Shown one piece after another: positions 10,390 to 20,371 of a stretch of 64,000 bases of DNA. Numbering within the stretch: position 1 is the first letter of the stretch; each line of letters starts with the position of its first letter. The notes under the pieces were generated by a model. That model was not told the origin of the DNA, searched no databases, and worked only from the letters and a program-made list of their open reading frames with translations. This DNA comes from Ichthyophis bannanicus (lineage: Eukaryota > Chordata > Amphibia > Gymnophiona > Ichthyophiidae). The stretch lies in assembly GCA_033557465.1 (NCBI GenBank), contig CM066033.1, positions 1,354,987,834 through 1,355,051,833 on the forward strand, in the 5' to 3' direction. The position numbers were made by a program, and so were the translations under genes.

Positions 10390-11325
10390 ATATTTTTGTT
10401 AGTGATATTGCAGAAGGGCTGTCTGGTAAGGTTTGCCTCTTTGCAGATGATACCAAAATCTGCAATAGAGTAGACATCCAGGAAGGTATAGATAACATGA
10501 GGAGGGATCTAGCTAAGCTTGAAGAATAGTATGGAATTTGGCAGCTGAGATTCAATGTTAAAAGATGCAAGGTCATGCATTTGGGCTGCAGCAATGCAAG
10601 GGAGCGATATAGTATAGGGGGTGAAGTACTTCTGTCCACAAAATAAGAGCAGGACCTAGGCATGATTGTATCTGATGATGTTAAAGTAACTAAACAGGTA
10701 GAAAAGGCAGCAGTGTAAGCTAGAAGGATGCTTGGGTGCATATGGAGAGGAATGGCCAGCAGAAGAAAGGAGGTGATAGTGCCTCTGTATAAGTCTTTGT
10801 TGCGACCTCATTTGGATATTGTGTGCAATGCTGGAGACTGCATCTTCAAAAGGATATAAACAGGATGGAGTCGGTACAGAGGTTGGTTACTAAAATGGTT
10901 AGTGGTCTTCGTTATAAAGCATATGACAGAATTAAGGATCTTAATATGTATACTTTAGACTAGGAAGGGCAGGATAGAGGTGATATGATTGAGACGTTTA
11001 AACACCTCTGTGGCATAAATATACAGGAGAGCCTCTTTTGATTGAAAGCAAGCCACGAGGGGACATCGGATGAGGGTGAAAGGGGACAGAATCAGGAGTA
11101 ATATGCAGAAATATTTCTTTACGGAAAGAGTGGTAGATGTGTGGAATAGTCTCCCAGTGGAGGTGGTAGAGATGAGGACAGTATCTGGATTCAAAAAAGC
11201 ATGGTACAAACACAGAGGATCTCTAAAGGAAAAAAGGGGACTGTTGGAGTGTTTGATATGGAAAGGCAGACTATATAGGCCATGTGGTCTTTTTCTGCAG
11301 TCATGTTTCTATGTTTCTAAGATGG
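10390..11325 (+). mobile_element. CR1-A fragment, right of DIRS-2 (RT end and 3' tail)
   Basis: It resumes the CR1 RT at FVSDIAEGLSGKVCLFADDTKICN and continues through the conserved WQLRFNVKRCKVMHLG, ARRMLGCI and VPLYKSLLRPHL blocks, with stops at 10529 and elsewhere. It ends in a CR1-type 3' end with short repeats (CATGTTTCTATGTTTCTA). The last coding piece is at 11070-11330 (KYFFTERVVDVWNSLPVEVVEM). The tail differs from those of CR1-B and CR1-F, so it is a separate subfamily. Confidence 0.87.
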
Positions 11326-11339
11326 TTTGCATTTGATTG

Positions 11340-11762
11340 ATGATGTTTGCAGATTCACAACATCTTATTCATAGATAAAGCAGACTTTTAATGTTTCCAT
11401 GGTAATGAGTTTTTGTTAGTTGCTTTGTTGGATGATGTCTGTAAAGTTTAGGTAGAGGTGATTCTGTTAGTGGTCTGCTTGAATTTAGATGCAGCATTTG
11501 ATATTGCAGTAATTGAAAGATCTGGAGCCACGTGGCTATGGATATTGGTTCCATTTGTTTTGTGTCGTCGAACGTAGCAGATGATTTGAGGGAGTGAGTA
11601 TTCGGAGGTGAAAAGACTGAGGTGTAAAGTCCCTCAGGGCTCTATATTATTTCCTGTCTTGTTTTTATAACCATCGCAGCAGGCTTCTTTTTATTTACAG
11701 ATGACATTCAGATTTACATCCCTGTTGAATATAATTGGCAGAGTGAATTAAGCATGGGACAA
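11340..11762 (+). mobile_element. Old L2-like LINE, RT fragment (piece 2)
   Basis: Near 11627 the translation gives a VPQGSI-like block (here CPSGLYYF in the shifted frame), followed by LFTDDIQIYIPVEYNWQSEL near 11685. This is the catalytic region of an L2-like RT (TDD box). It is interrupted at 11763 by CR1-B; the next codons resume at 13322. Confidence 0.68.
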
Positions 11763-13321
11763 ACACGTTAATGGATGTTTTTGATAGATCCTTGGAGACA
11801 GGAGAAGTTCCACAGGACTAGAGAATGGCTGATGTGGTACCTCTTTTCAAAAGTGGTAATAGGGAAGAAGTGACAAACTACAGGCCAGTAAGCCTTACCT
11901 CGGTGGCGGGAAAAGTAATGGAGGCGCTTCTGAAAGAGCAAATAATGAACTTTCTCAAAACCAACAGGTTGCATGACTCAAGACAACATTTTTTTTACCA
12001 AAGGACAATCTTGCCAAACAAATCTGATCGAGTTCTTTGACTGGGTGACCAGAGATCAAGGGCATGTGATGGCTGTGATCTACCTAGATTTCAGCAAAGC
12101 CTTTGATACTGATCCTCATAGGAGGCTTATCAATAAATTCAACAACTTGAGGATGGGTCCCAAGATGGTGAACTGGATCAGAAGTTTGGTTGACTGACAG
12201 ACGACAGAAGGTGATGGTAAACGGAACTCACTCGGATGAAAGGAAGGTGATTAGCGGTGTGCCCCAGGATTCGGTCCTGGGGCCAGTACTGTACAATGTA
12301 TTTGTCTGTAATATTGCTGAAGGACTGAATGGAAAAGACTGTCTTTTTGCAGATGACATGAAAATGTGCAACAGAGTGGGCTCGTTTGAGGGAGTGGAGA
12401 ACATGAGGAAAGATCTACAAAATCTGGAAGAATGGTCTAATGCTTGGCAGTTAAGATTTAATGTGAAGAAGTGCAGTGTCGTGCACTTGGGAAGCAGAAA
12501 TCCAAGGGAATTGTATGTGATAGGGAGCGAGAGGTTGGTGTGCAAGGCCCAGGAGAAGGACCTTGGAGTGGTTGTTTCTGAGGATCTCAAGGTGGCGAAA
12601 CAGTGTGACAAGGCAGTAGCAAAAGCCAGAAGGATGCTGGGTTGCATACAGAGAGAAATAACTAGCAGAAAGGAAGAGGTACTAATGCCACTGTACATGT
12701 CGCTGGTGAGGCCTGACTTGGAATATTGTGTTCAGTTTTGGAGACCGTATCTCGCAAAGGATATAAAAACATTGGAAAGGGTTTGGAGCCTGCGTCAGGA
12801 GACATGTGAGAAGAGACTTGAAGACCTAAATATGTACACTCTGGAGGAGAAGAGGGACAGGAAAGATATGATTCAGACATTTAAATATTTAAAGAGTATT
12901 AATGAACAATAAACAAACCTCTTCCAAAGACGGGAAAGCTGTAAAACTAGAGGGCATAGCATGAAGCTGCATGGGGGTAAACTGAGGGACAATGGCAGTA
13001 AATGCTTTTTTACTGAAAGGGTGGTGGATGCTTGGAATGCCTTCCCGATGGAAGTGGTGGGGGCAAAGATATGACGGAATTCAAAATGGCATGAGACAGT
13101 CACTGTGAATCCCTTTATAGCAACAGGATAAAATCATAATAAACATAACTAATTATTTCAACAAATAGGGGTGATCTACACATAGCGGTGGGTACATCCC
13201 TAAACAAAGGCATGCGGAGGGGTGACCTGCACGGAGCGGCAGGTGCACCTAGCCACCTTGCTGGGCAGAGTAGATGGACTATACTGGTCTTTATCTGCCG
13301 TCATATACTATGTTACTATGT
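11763..13321 (+). mobile_element. CR1-B LINE, 5'-truncated
   Basis: Starts within the RT (RMADVVPLFKSGNREEVTNY) and runs to a CR1 3' tail ending TATGTTACTATG. Coding blocks lie in three frames: 11825-12040, 11973-12197 (YLDFSKAFDTD) and 12190-12912 ([50 protein letters not shown]). The last is open for 240 residues. It is inserted in the old L2. The same tail is found alone at 16237-16441. Confidence 0.88.
12190..12912 (+). pseudogene. CR1-B reverse transcriptase, C-terminal open part
   Basis: 240 residues covering RT blocks 5-7 and the thumb. The catalytic box is FADD, normal for CR1. The N-terminal RT blocks lie in other frames upstream and the endonuclease is missing, so this is a dead, truncated copy. 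The frame ends at a TAA before the 3' untranslated tail, which still encodes a shifted FFTERVVDAWNAFP block near 13010. Confidence 0.82.
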
Positions 13322-13908
13322 AAGAAGGCTTAATGATGGATTGATGCTGTAGCCCAGTGGCTAGAGGATAACAAGGACTATCTAAGTATGAGTAAGTCAG
13401 AAGTGTTATGGTTAGGAAAATCATATGATGAAGGGATTGTTCAAATTGCTACGGAACAATTATACGTGTACACTAGTGTACATGTTCAGTGCTGTGTATT
13501 CCTTGCAGCGCTATACAAATAATAAGTGCTAGTAGTAGATTGTTAGTCAAGCCTGTAATATGAGATTTGGGGGTGTGGCTACACTCAGATCTGACTTTTG
13601 ATGACCTTATGTGTAAGCTGGTACAGGAGGACCTTTTTCCACTTATGTATTATTAAACAATCAAAGCCATTATTTAGTTTTGATCAGTTATGTCAGGTGT
13701 TTAAGATTTGATGTGCAGTAGATTGGATTATAGAAATGTCTTATTGGTTAGTATCCCCAAGAAAACGTTAAAATGGATTCAGGGTTTGCAGAATACAGCG
13801 GTGCAGTTATTGGGTGGTCTTAATATTTGATAATGTTACTCATGTTCCAACAACTTCATTCTTTTAATGATACCTTATGGATTGAGTTCAGTTTATTTGG
13901 AAAGTCAT
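13322..13908 (+). mobile_element. Old L2-like LINE, RT C-terminal fragment (piece 3)
   Basis: Translation in shifting frames gives QWLEDNKDYLSMSKSEVLW near 13359, LGVWLHSDLTFDDLM near 13569 and CSRLDYRNVLLVSIPKKTLKW near 13712. These are typical of the L2 RT thumb region. A short insertion near 13460-13545 (GTGCTGTGTATTCCTTGCAGCG) separates two blocks. Confidence 0.72.
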
Positions 13909-13911
13909 TTA

Positions 13912-14312
13912 GGGGCATATTTACTAAAGGGATTCACAGGGTTAGTAGAAGGATAGCATGTGGTTTCAGTGTGGGGCTAAAAGGTAGCATGGTGTCCCAT
14001 GCCAGAAACTCTGCACCACCTTTGTAGCATGCATCAGGGCAGTGACTGAGCAGGATGGGGCATTTCTGCCTTGGCACAGCTAGCACAGGCATTTGTAGCC
14101 CATACTAACTGCAATCAGCGCAAGGAGTAAAGGTTTACTTAAAACCACCTCAGTGAGTGGTGTCATTTGCTCCCATGGCTGGTTTGCCATGTTGAAGCAT
14201 GGCAACTGCAGGGGGACAGATGTATCCTCCCCACTGCAGTTAGTCCGAAGCCTCACGCTGGTAACGTGGCTCACAAGCATGTTAGCAGCATTGGGCTTAG
14301 TAAACATGCCCC
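13912..14312 (+). mobile_element. Harbinger/PIF-type MITE, 401 bp
   Basis: Terminal inverted repeats of 16 bases: GGGGCATATTTACTAA at 13912-13927 and its near-perfect reverse complement TTAGTAAACATGCCCC at 14297-14312. It is flanked by TTA on both sides (13909-13911 and 14313-14315), the 3-base target duplication typical of PIF/Harbinger elements. There is no transposase inside. It splits the L2 reading after SVYLESH. Confidence 0.72.
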
Positions 14313-14315
14313 TTA

Positions 14316-14410
14316 GTGTTGTATAGCCATTTTTAAATTTATGGTCTATTCATGAGCTCCTTCTTGAGGTTCCTACGATTAAAGAGGTCTGGTTGCAGTG
14401 GGTGTAGAAA
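14316..14410 (+). mobile_element. Old L2-like LINE (piece 4)
   Basis: Short stretch between the MITE and the LINE tail. It carries little coding signal alone and is placed by its position between pieces 3 and 5. Confidence 0.45.
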
Positions 14411-14628
14411 TGTATGTTCATAGTTTATAGTTATAGTTTATTTAAAACTTGATAAATAACGCTCCGTAAGAACACTAGAGTGGTTTACAAATTAAAATCT
14501 AATAAAAGGAATATACAGAATAAGAGGATAAAAGAAATTAACAAACATAAACTAATTAAACAAAATAGGTAAAAAATGAAAGAAAGAAAGTAAATACAAA
14601 TTCAGTAACATACATAGACTATCACACA
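14411..14628 (-). mobile_element. LINE or SINE 3' tail, minus strand
   Basis: The reverse complement contains GTAAACCACTCTAGTGTTCTTA and ends in TTTAAATAAA-type repeats, the terminal motif shared by L2 and SINE tails at 19290-19342 and 20310-20371. It is AT-rich and not coding. Confidence 0.5.
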
Positions 14629-14990
14629 AAATATACTCACTACTCTGTAGTGGCACTGAAGTTGTGGAACCAGTTGCCCTTAGGGATTCAGAAGGTGAAG
14701 GATTATCTAAAATTCCATAAATTGGTTAAGGGTTGGTTATGGGTGCAGGCAATAATATTGGCTGCCCTATATTTTTGTAATGGGGGATTTTTGTTTGGGC
14801 ATTTTATTCTTTTTTTTTTCTCATTTTTTTCTACTGGATTATTGCTTTTAGATTTTTAAAATCTAGGGGGTATTTATTTTGAGATACTTTCAATTTTTTA
14901 CTTTAGTTAATTACTGATTTTATATGTTCATAAATTGCAACGAGTCCTGGATAATGATGAATCATAAATATAACTAACTAAATTAATTAA
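14629..14990 (+). mobile_element. Old L2-like LINE, C-terminus and 3' end (piece 5)
   Basis: The translation SVVALKLWNQLPLGIQKVKD is the conserved L2 C-terminal block (usually A-P-x-LWNSLP). It is followed by an AT-rich 3' untranslated end. It closes the element that began at 4292. Confidence 0.65.
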
Positions 14991-15439
14991 TTTAGAATGC
15001 TCTTGTACCAGCCTTGAGGAAGTCCTTCCCAGTAAATGGCACTGAGCGAGAATGGGACAGATTCCAATCTTGCTAAAAATTCAGATATGAAGAAAAGTGA
15101 GACAAGCCTAACAAATGTAATGAAAATAATTCTGACATCCAAAAACATGAGAATTTTATAAAATTTGGAAATAAGGAATGTTGTAAATTCTGAAGCGATC
15201 CCCTAAAATTAATCAGGTCAGTCTTTAGCTGTGATGAACAAACTATTTATTTAACTGGTTTTAATATGGCATTATTTTACCAGTCAAAATGGTTTACAAT
15301 GATCAATGAGGTATACAGGTTACATCAAACTTATTAAACATAGAACAGCATGTAACAAGGGGATTGAGGGAGCATGCAGAATTGTTATAGCATTAGAACT
15401 TATGTTGCAATAAACAAGAGGTTGCTATACTTGATGTAT
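14991..15439. other. Non-coding AT-rich stretch with a LINE-tail-like piece
   Basis: No coding signal. 15235-15345 (GTTTTAATATGG... AAAATGGTTTACAATG) resembles an inverted L2/SINE tail. Nothing else recognised. Confidence 0.4.
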
Positions 15440-15476
15440 GGCTAAATTACTACTACTATTGAACATTTATACAGCG

Positions 15477-16236
15477 CTACCAGTCGTACGCAGCGCTGTA
15501 CAGACATGTCAGGTGGCTGATTGTGGAGAGGAGGGGAGATGGGGATGATCGGTGAGAGTGGCAGATGTTCCTGTTGGGAATCATTTGGAGGGGATATTCC
15601 GTAGTGCTCTTTAAAGAGACGTGTCCTGAGGTGTTTTTTGAAGACTTTATGTGATTGGATGCTCTGTAGTGTAGGAGGTAAAGAGTTCCAGAGGGTGGGA
15701 GCATAAAGTTAGAAGGTTCTCGTACGGGCACGTTGTGTGCTCTTACATATTTGAGGTGGGAGGTGAAGAAGATTGAGCGTGCTCTGTCTGTGTGGTCTTT
15801 TGGAGTTTGGGTGTTTGTTAAGCATTTGGAGATGCTCGGATGTAGTATTAATAAGTGCCTTATGGATAATAGTAAGAACTTTGTGTTTCATTCTTGATGC
15901 TATAGGAAGCCAGTGGAGGGATTTCAGAGTGGTAGTGATATGAGTGTGTCTGGAGGCTCTAGCAATGGTTCATGCTGCTGTGTTTTGGGCTAGCTGTAGA
16001 GGGGCGGTGGTGGTTTCGGGAAGTACTTGAAAGATGGAGTTGCAGTAGTCGAGCAAGGGTGTAATGGAAGCCTGGCAGACTGCGCAAAAGCTCTCAGGGG
16101 AGAGTAGGGGGTGTAGGTTGCGGAGGGTTTGGAGCCTGAAGTAGATGTTCTTAGTGGTGTTCTTTATATATGGTTGGAAATTAAATTGGTGATCCAGGAT
16201 AACACCAGAGGTATATAACTTGTAACAAATATAGTG
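15477..16236 (-). pseudogene. L2 C-terminal region, frameshifted
   Basis: Minus-strand translations give RNLHPLLSPESFCAVCQAS, LLDYCNSIFQVLPE, QLAQNTAA, then MKHKVLTIIHKALI and, in a further frame, LWNSLPPTLQSIQSHKVFKKHL-type sequence. These are the standard L2 C-terminal blocks, also seen at 19352-20071. Three frames are used. Confidence 0.78.
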
Positions 16237-16441
16237 ACAGAATTCAAAATAGCATGGGACTGGCACAGTGGATCCCTTTATAGCAACAGGCTAAAATCAA
16301 ATTAACATAACTATCTCTTATATCTCAACAAATAGGGGTGACCTACATGGAGCGGCAGGTACATCCACTCTTGCCGGCTTGCTGGGCAGACTAGATGGAC
16401 CGTACTGGTCTGTATCTGCCGTCATATATTATGTTACTATG
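16237..16441 (+). mobile_element. CR1 3' tail inserted in the L2
   Basis: Plus-strand sequence nearly identical to the 3' end of CR1-B (13070-13321), ending TATATTATGTTACTATG. It lies between L2 C-terminal coding and the RT on the opposite strand. Confidence 0.85.
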
Positions 16442-16574
16442 TTTTGACCTGTAGTTCGGTGTCTTCAATTTTGATGAAGGGAGGTAATGTGAAATTGGAG
16501 TCCTTGGTCACATGGAGGATCTCAGTCTTGCTGAAATTAACTGCCAGGTTGTGGAGTTGCAGCCAACAGACGAT

Positions 16575-17819
16575 TTATTTGAAGCAGGCAGCTAGATTGG
16601 AGTAGCCGGGAGCAGTGGTGTGAAATGGAGTAAATATCATTATATCTTCTGCATATAATTGGTAGCCAACATTGAACTTCCAAATTGTGTAGCAGAAAGG
16701 CCTGATGAAGATGTTAAAGAGTAAAGAGGAGAGTGCAGAACCCTGGGAAACTCCTTGGGGAAGAGTGTAAGGTGCTGAGGAGTGATTTCCAATTCTTATC
16801 TGTTGAGTCCGTTGGGAGAGATAGGAGTCAATCCATTCAAGTGGCTTGCCTTGAACCCCAATGTTGTTGAGCTGGTTAAGCAGGATCTGGTGGGACACTA
16901 TGTCAAACGCTGCTGAGATGTCTAGGAAGAGTAGCACATAACCAGTGGAAGCTTTGTCCATTCCGGTGATGAGTGTTGATATAAGTGAAGTAAGCAATGT
17001 TTTGGCACTGTGGAAGGGGCGGAACCCATGTTGATTATTATCCAGGGGTGGATGTCTGTCAATGTGCTCCTGGAGTTGAAGTTGAACTGCCTTTCAGTGA
17101 TTTTAGGAAGGAATGGAACACTGGCTATGGGCCTGTATGAGGTGGGTGATCTTGGGTCTAGGTTGGGTTTCTTTAGGAGGAGGTCTAACGGAGGCTTGTT
17201 TGAGAGAAGGTGGTAGGCTTGTGAGAGGGAAGTTTGAAGGATGGTGGAAATAAACATTAGGAGCTGCAGTTTTGTTGATTTGACCCAGGATACCGAACAG
17301 GGGTCTAGTGGAGAGGTGGTAATGTTGATGTGTGTAATGATGTCCAGGAGTTCATCAGAAAGGATGTCTCTGAATGTGACCCAGCGTTGGGTGGTTGAGG
17401 CTGCACTGCAAGATGTAGGTATGATGAGGGCAGTGGTGCTATACAGGTTGTGTTTGGCTTTCAGGAAGTTGGCCATCTCTTGGGAGTTGAGGGTGTGATT
17501 CTGATGAGGTTGGGTAGAGTGTCGTGAGGGTTCTGAGCAGATTGAAAAGTTCTCTTGGCTTGTTGAGGGCACGGAGGAGGAGGATGTTATGGTGTTCACA
17601 TTTGCGTTGAGGGTATTGTTGCAGTAGGCTGTGAGCTGTCCAGGTAGCTGATCTGTAGCTGAGGGTCCTTGGACTTTCTCCATCTGCGTTTGATTCTTCA
17701 GGGTGCTTGTTTCTGTTCTCTGAGGTGGGTGGATTACTAGGGTGCGCGAGGTCGACATGCTTTGAAAGGAGCTCAAGGTGGGGCCTTGGAGACATTGGAG
17801 ATGATAGTGTTCCAGGCAT
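16575..17819 (-). pseudogene. L2 linker and reverse transcriptase, frameshifted
   Basis: 17819-17439 and 17776-16922 cover the linker (RALNKPRELFNLLRTLT) and the first RT block (PRSPTSYRPIASVPFLPKI). 16997-16575 covers the catalytic part: LLFLDISAAFDIVSHQILL, SQGSALSSLLFNIFI and YQLYAEDIMIF. The catalytic YADD is YAED here, so a metal-binding Asp is changed to Glu. Two or more frameshifts separate the blocks. Confidence 0.8.
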
Positions 17820-17978
17820 CTACAATTGTGTCGAAGTTTGTATCTTGTGATGTGTCTTCTAGGGCAGGGAGGGTTTTTTCAATGAAGGAAGGTTCGTTGA
17901 AGGCTAGGAATCATCTTTTTGTGGGAGTTTCAGTATGAGGAGGGTAATTGAGATGGAGGCAGAGTAATGTGAAGGTTA

Positions 17979-18782
17979 TTAAATGGTGATCCGACCAGGG
18001 GACTGGGGTGGATGTGGGAGAAGTGCGGTGAGTAGGTCACTGGGGAGGAAGAACAGATCAAGGGCACCTCCTTTTGAGTGCGCTGAGGTGGTGATGAGCT
18101 GCACATATTGTAGGTCACTCATTGCTTGGAGGAAAGCATTGCATTGGTTGGTGTTCACTGAGGGGAGATTGAGGTCGCCGAGGAGAATGAAGTGTTGTTG
18201 GTGTGAGGAATGGGAGCAGATTGTCTTGAGCAGGGTGTCCAGCTGGTTTGCACCGTGATGTGGTGCTCTGTATATGAGGCAGATAATGAATTGCTTGTTG
18301 GTTATTATAAGGGTGTCCAAGCCTTGTGAGGAGGTTGCGCTTGCGGTGGTAAAGCGCAGACGCTTATTCAAAAGGATGCAGATACCGCCTCCTCTGCTGT
18401 TGCTACATGGGCAGTTGTGTGTGTCAGTGTTGAGTTGCTTGAGCAGGGCATTGTCAGAGTCCGTGAACCAGGTCTTGGTGACACATAGGAAGTCAATTCC
18501 ATCATCAGTGATATGGTCGACTAGAGTCTGGATTTTATTGCGGGTGGAGCATGCGTTGATCAGGCTGCATTTGATGGTGTGGTCTGAGTGGGTGCAGTGA
18601 GGGATTAGTGACTTGGTGGGGGGCCTGTGGGAATGTGGAAGAGACATACAGGCCTTCTGTTGTAGTGTGTGGTTTGTGTGGGCCTTGGAGAGAGTGTGAT
18701 GGGTTTCAGAAAGTGGATAATTGGGATTGGTCTTGATCTTCTCAGCATCATTCAACATGGATCCTTGAGCATCTTGTAGCAT
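17979..18782 (-). pseudogene. L2 endonuclease (APE type) domain, truncated
   Basis: 267 residues from an ATG at 18782. Landmarks in order: INACSTRNKIQTLVDHITDD (usually LNARSxxNK), TKTWFTDSDN, RGGGICILLN, LIYRAPH, ILLGDLNLPSVN and GGALDLFFLPSD. The Asn, Glu-to-Lys (normally ETW, here KTW) and GDLN positions show that one catalytic Glu of the APE fold is probably lost. It would nick target DNA for reverse transcription. The frame ends in a stop and the homology continues in other frames. Confidence 0.82.
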
Positions 18783-18831
18783 TCCAATTCGAGGCTGGAA
18801 TTTTTTCTTTAGAACTCATGGCTTTAGGGGA

Positions 18832-19045
18832 GTAGTCATCTTACCTTGGAGCTGCCGCGCTTGTCTAGCTGCGCGGAGCGGAGCAGTAGAAGGGAGTCCG
18901 AGGCGTGGTGCAGAGCTGCAGGCACTGAGCGGACGTTCCTGCCTTCGAGGACTCCCCCTTCGACCCACATAAAGCGTGGTGGGTGCTATACATCAGTGGG
19001 AGCAGTCATCTTACCTGGGAGCTGCCGCGCTTGTCTAGCTGCGCG
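18832..19045. repeat. Direct repeat of about 50 bases near the L2 5' end
   Basis: Two near-identical units, 18837-18887 and 19007-19050, share GAGCTGCCGCGCTTGTCTAG and CTGCGCGGAG. They are about 170 bases apart. GC-rich, unlike the surroundings. It may be an L2 5' untranslated repeat, with the SINE inserted at the end of unit two. Confidence 0.6.
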
Positions 19046-19342
19046 GAGTGGAGGAGTGGCCTAGTGGTTGGGGCAAGGTAGTTCAGGCCTGAAGGTCGGG
19101 GGTTCAAATCCCACTAGAGGACAGCAACCTTGGGCCGGAAGGACTGGGGTTTCTAGTCCCACAGGTGCTCCTTGTGGTCTTGGGCAAGCCACTTAACCCT
19201 CCATAGCCCATGTTCCCTGTAAAAAATAGTTATCTCCAAGTTATAATGCCTTGTTCAATGTAATTTCAGTTTGTTCAATGTAAACCGCACTGATGCAGAA
19301 TAGCGCGGTATATAAGAGAATGTAAATAAATAAATAAACTGC
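19046..19342 (+). mobile_element. CORE-SINE with tRNA-type head and L2-like tail (SINE-1)
   Basis: Box A-like TGGCCTAGTGG near 19056 and box B GGTTCAAATCCC near 19101 form a tRNA-type Pol III promoter. The middle has the CORE/MIR-like block CTTGGGCAAGCCACTTAACC. The tail GTAAACCGCACTGATG to AGCGCGGTATATAA and (TAAA)n resembles the L2 tail at 20310-20371. This is a full-length copy; SINE-3 at 28953 is a truncated sibling. Confidence 0.85.
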
Positions 19343-20371
19343 CTCACACAAATGGCAAACTGGCTTCAGGAAAACAACCTATCAATTAACTATAGCAAGA
19401 CGGAGGCACTGATCATCACGCGAAACCCGGACTTTATCCCCCCACCCGACATCAAGATACAAGATGCACTCATACCCATAAAATCAGAAGTAAAATACCT
19501 CGGAGTCATCTTGGACAAAGAACTTAACCTCCAAGCACATATAGGCAGAACAACCAAAAGCGCATGCCATAGAATGCCACTCATCAGAAGACTCAAGCCC
19601 CTCCTCGACCCAGAGCACTTTCGCACCGTTTGCCAGGCACTAATAACCCCTCTACTAGACTTCTGCAATCCAATATACACTGAGCTACCAAAGCAGACCC
19701 TCAGACCACTACAACTGGCCCAAAACACAGCTGCCCGCATTATATCTGGTACTACAAGACACGATCACATCACACCCATACTGAAAGAACTGCACTGGCT
19801 CCCAATCATCTCACGCATCAAATACAAGACTATCATAAACATATTCAAGATCAAACAACACTCTTCTGCCATAAGCCTACACACACTCATACAACCTGAC
19901 ACAAGCACACGGCCAAGAAGAAGAGGCACCTCCAATCGGGTAAACACCCCAAAAGACTTCACCAAGACCCGCAAAGACACCGCACAACGAGCACTCTCCC
20001 TGGCTGCCCCATCCATCTGGAATGCCCTCCCAGATGAACTGAGACTAACCACAGAAATCAAGGACTTCTGAAAACAGCTGAAGACAACCCTGTTCATTGA
20101 ATACTATGGCCATACCCCCTGAGCCAACATACAAGTCAGATCATCAGTCCCCCCCACTACCCCGAAACTGTATATAAGAATGTATAATAGCTCATGATGT
20201 ATAATAGCGCACTATGTATATAAACCAACTCTAATCATTTCCCCGCCAACACATACACACCACACTGTACACTGCATGAAGACATTCCACCCCCCCCCTT
20301 GATTGTTTGCCGTGGAAACCGCTTTGATTGAATGATAAGGCGGTATATAAATACCATGAAATAAATAAATG
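19343..20371 (+). mobile_element. L2 LINE 3' end, plus strand
   Basis: 5'-truncated L2 with an open frame of 239 residues (19352-20071) and a 3' untranslated region ending GGCGGTATATAAATACC and (AAATAAAT)n. It directly follows the SINE tail. It probably represents a separate insertion into the 5' part of the minus-strand L2. Confidence 0.85.
19352..20071 (+). pseudogene. L2 reverse transcriptase, C-terminal part
   Basis: Starts after the catalytic box: WLQENNLSINYSKTEALIIT, VKYLGVILDKELNLQAHI, RLKPLLDPEHFRTVCQALI, LLDFCNPIYTELPKQTLRPL, LHWLPIISRIKYKTIINIF and SIWNALPDELRLTTEIKDF. All are classic L2 C-terminal blocks. The frame closes with TGA at 20069-20071, three residues short of the usual FKKxLKT end, which continues as KQLKTTLF. 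Nothing upstream supplies the RT core. Confidence 0.85.

Larger units (their letters stand above)
15440..18830 (-). mobile_element. L2 LINE on the minus strand, long copy
   Basis: Read on the minus strand, order is endonuclease (18782-17979), linker, RT (17300-16575), thumb and C-terminus (16266-15477). The 3' end near 15450 has the motif GTACAGCGCTGCGTACGACTGGTAGC-like (split here by its strand). A CR1 tail is inserted at 16237-16441. Reading frames change several times, so it is inactive. A 5' region with a duplicated segment extends beyond 18830. Confidence 0.85.

Noticed and set aside
19046..19120. Possible tRNA gene from box A and box B motifs
   Set aside because: The boxes belong to a CORE-SINE with LINE-like tail; no cloverleaf with acceptor stem could be drawn.
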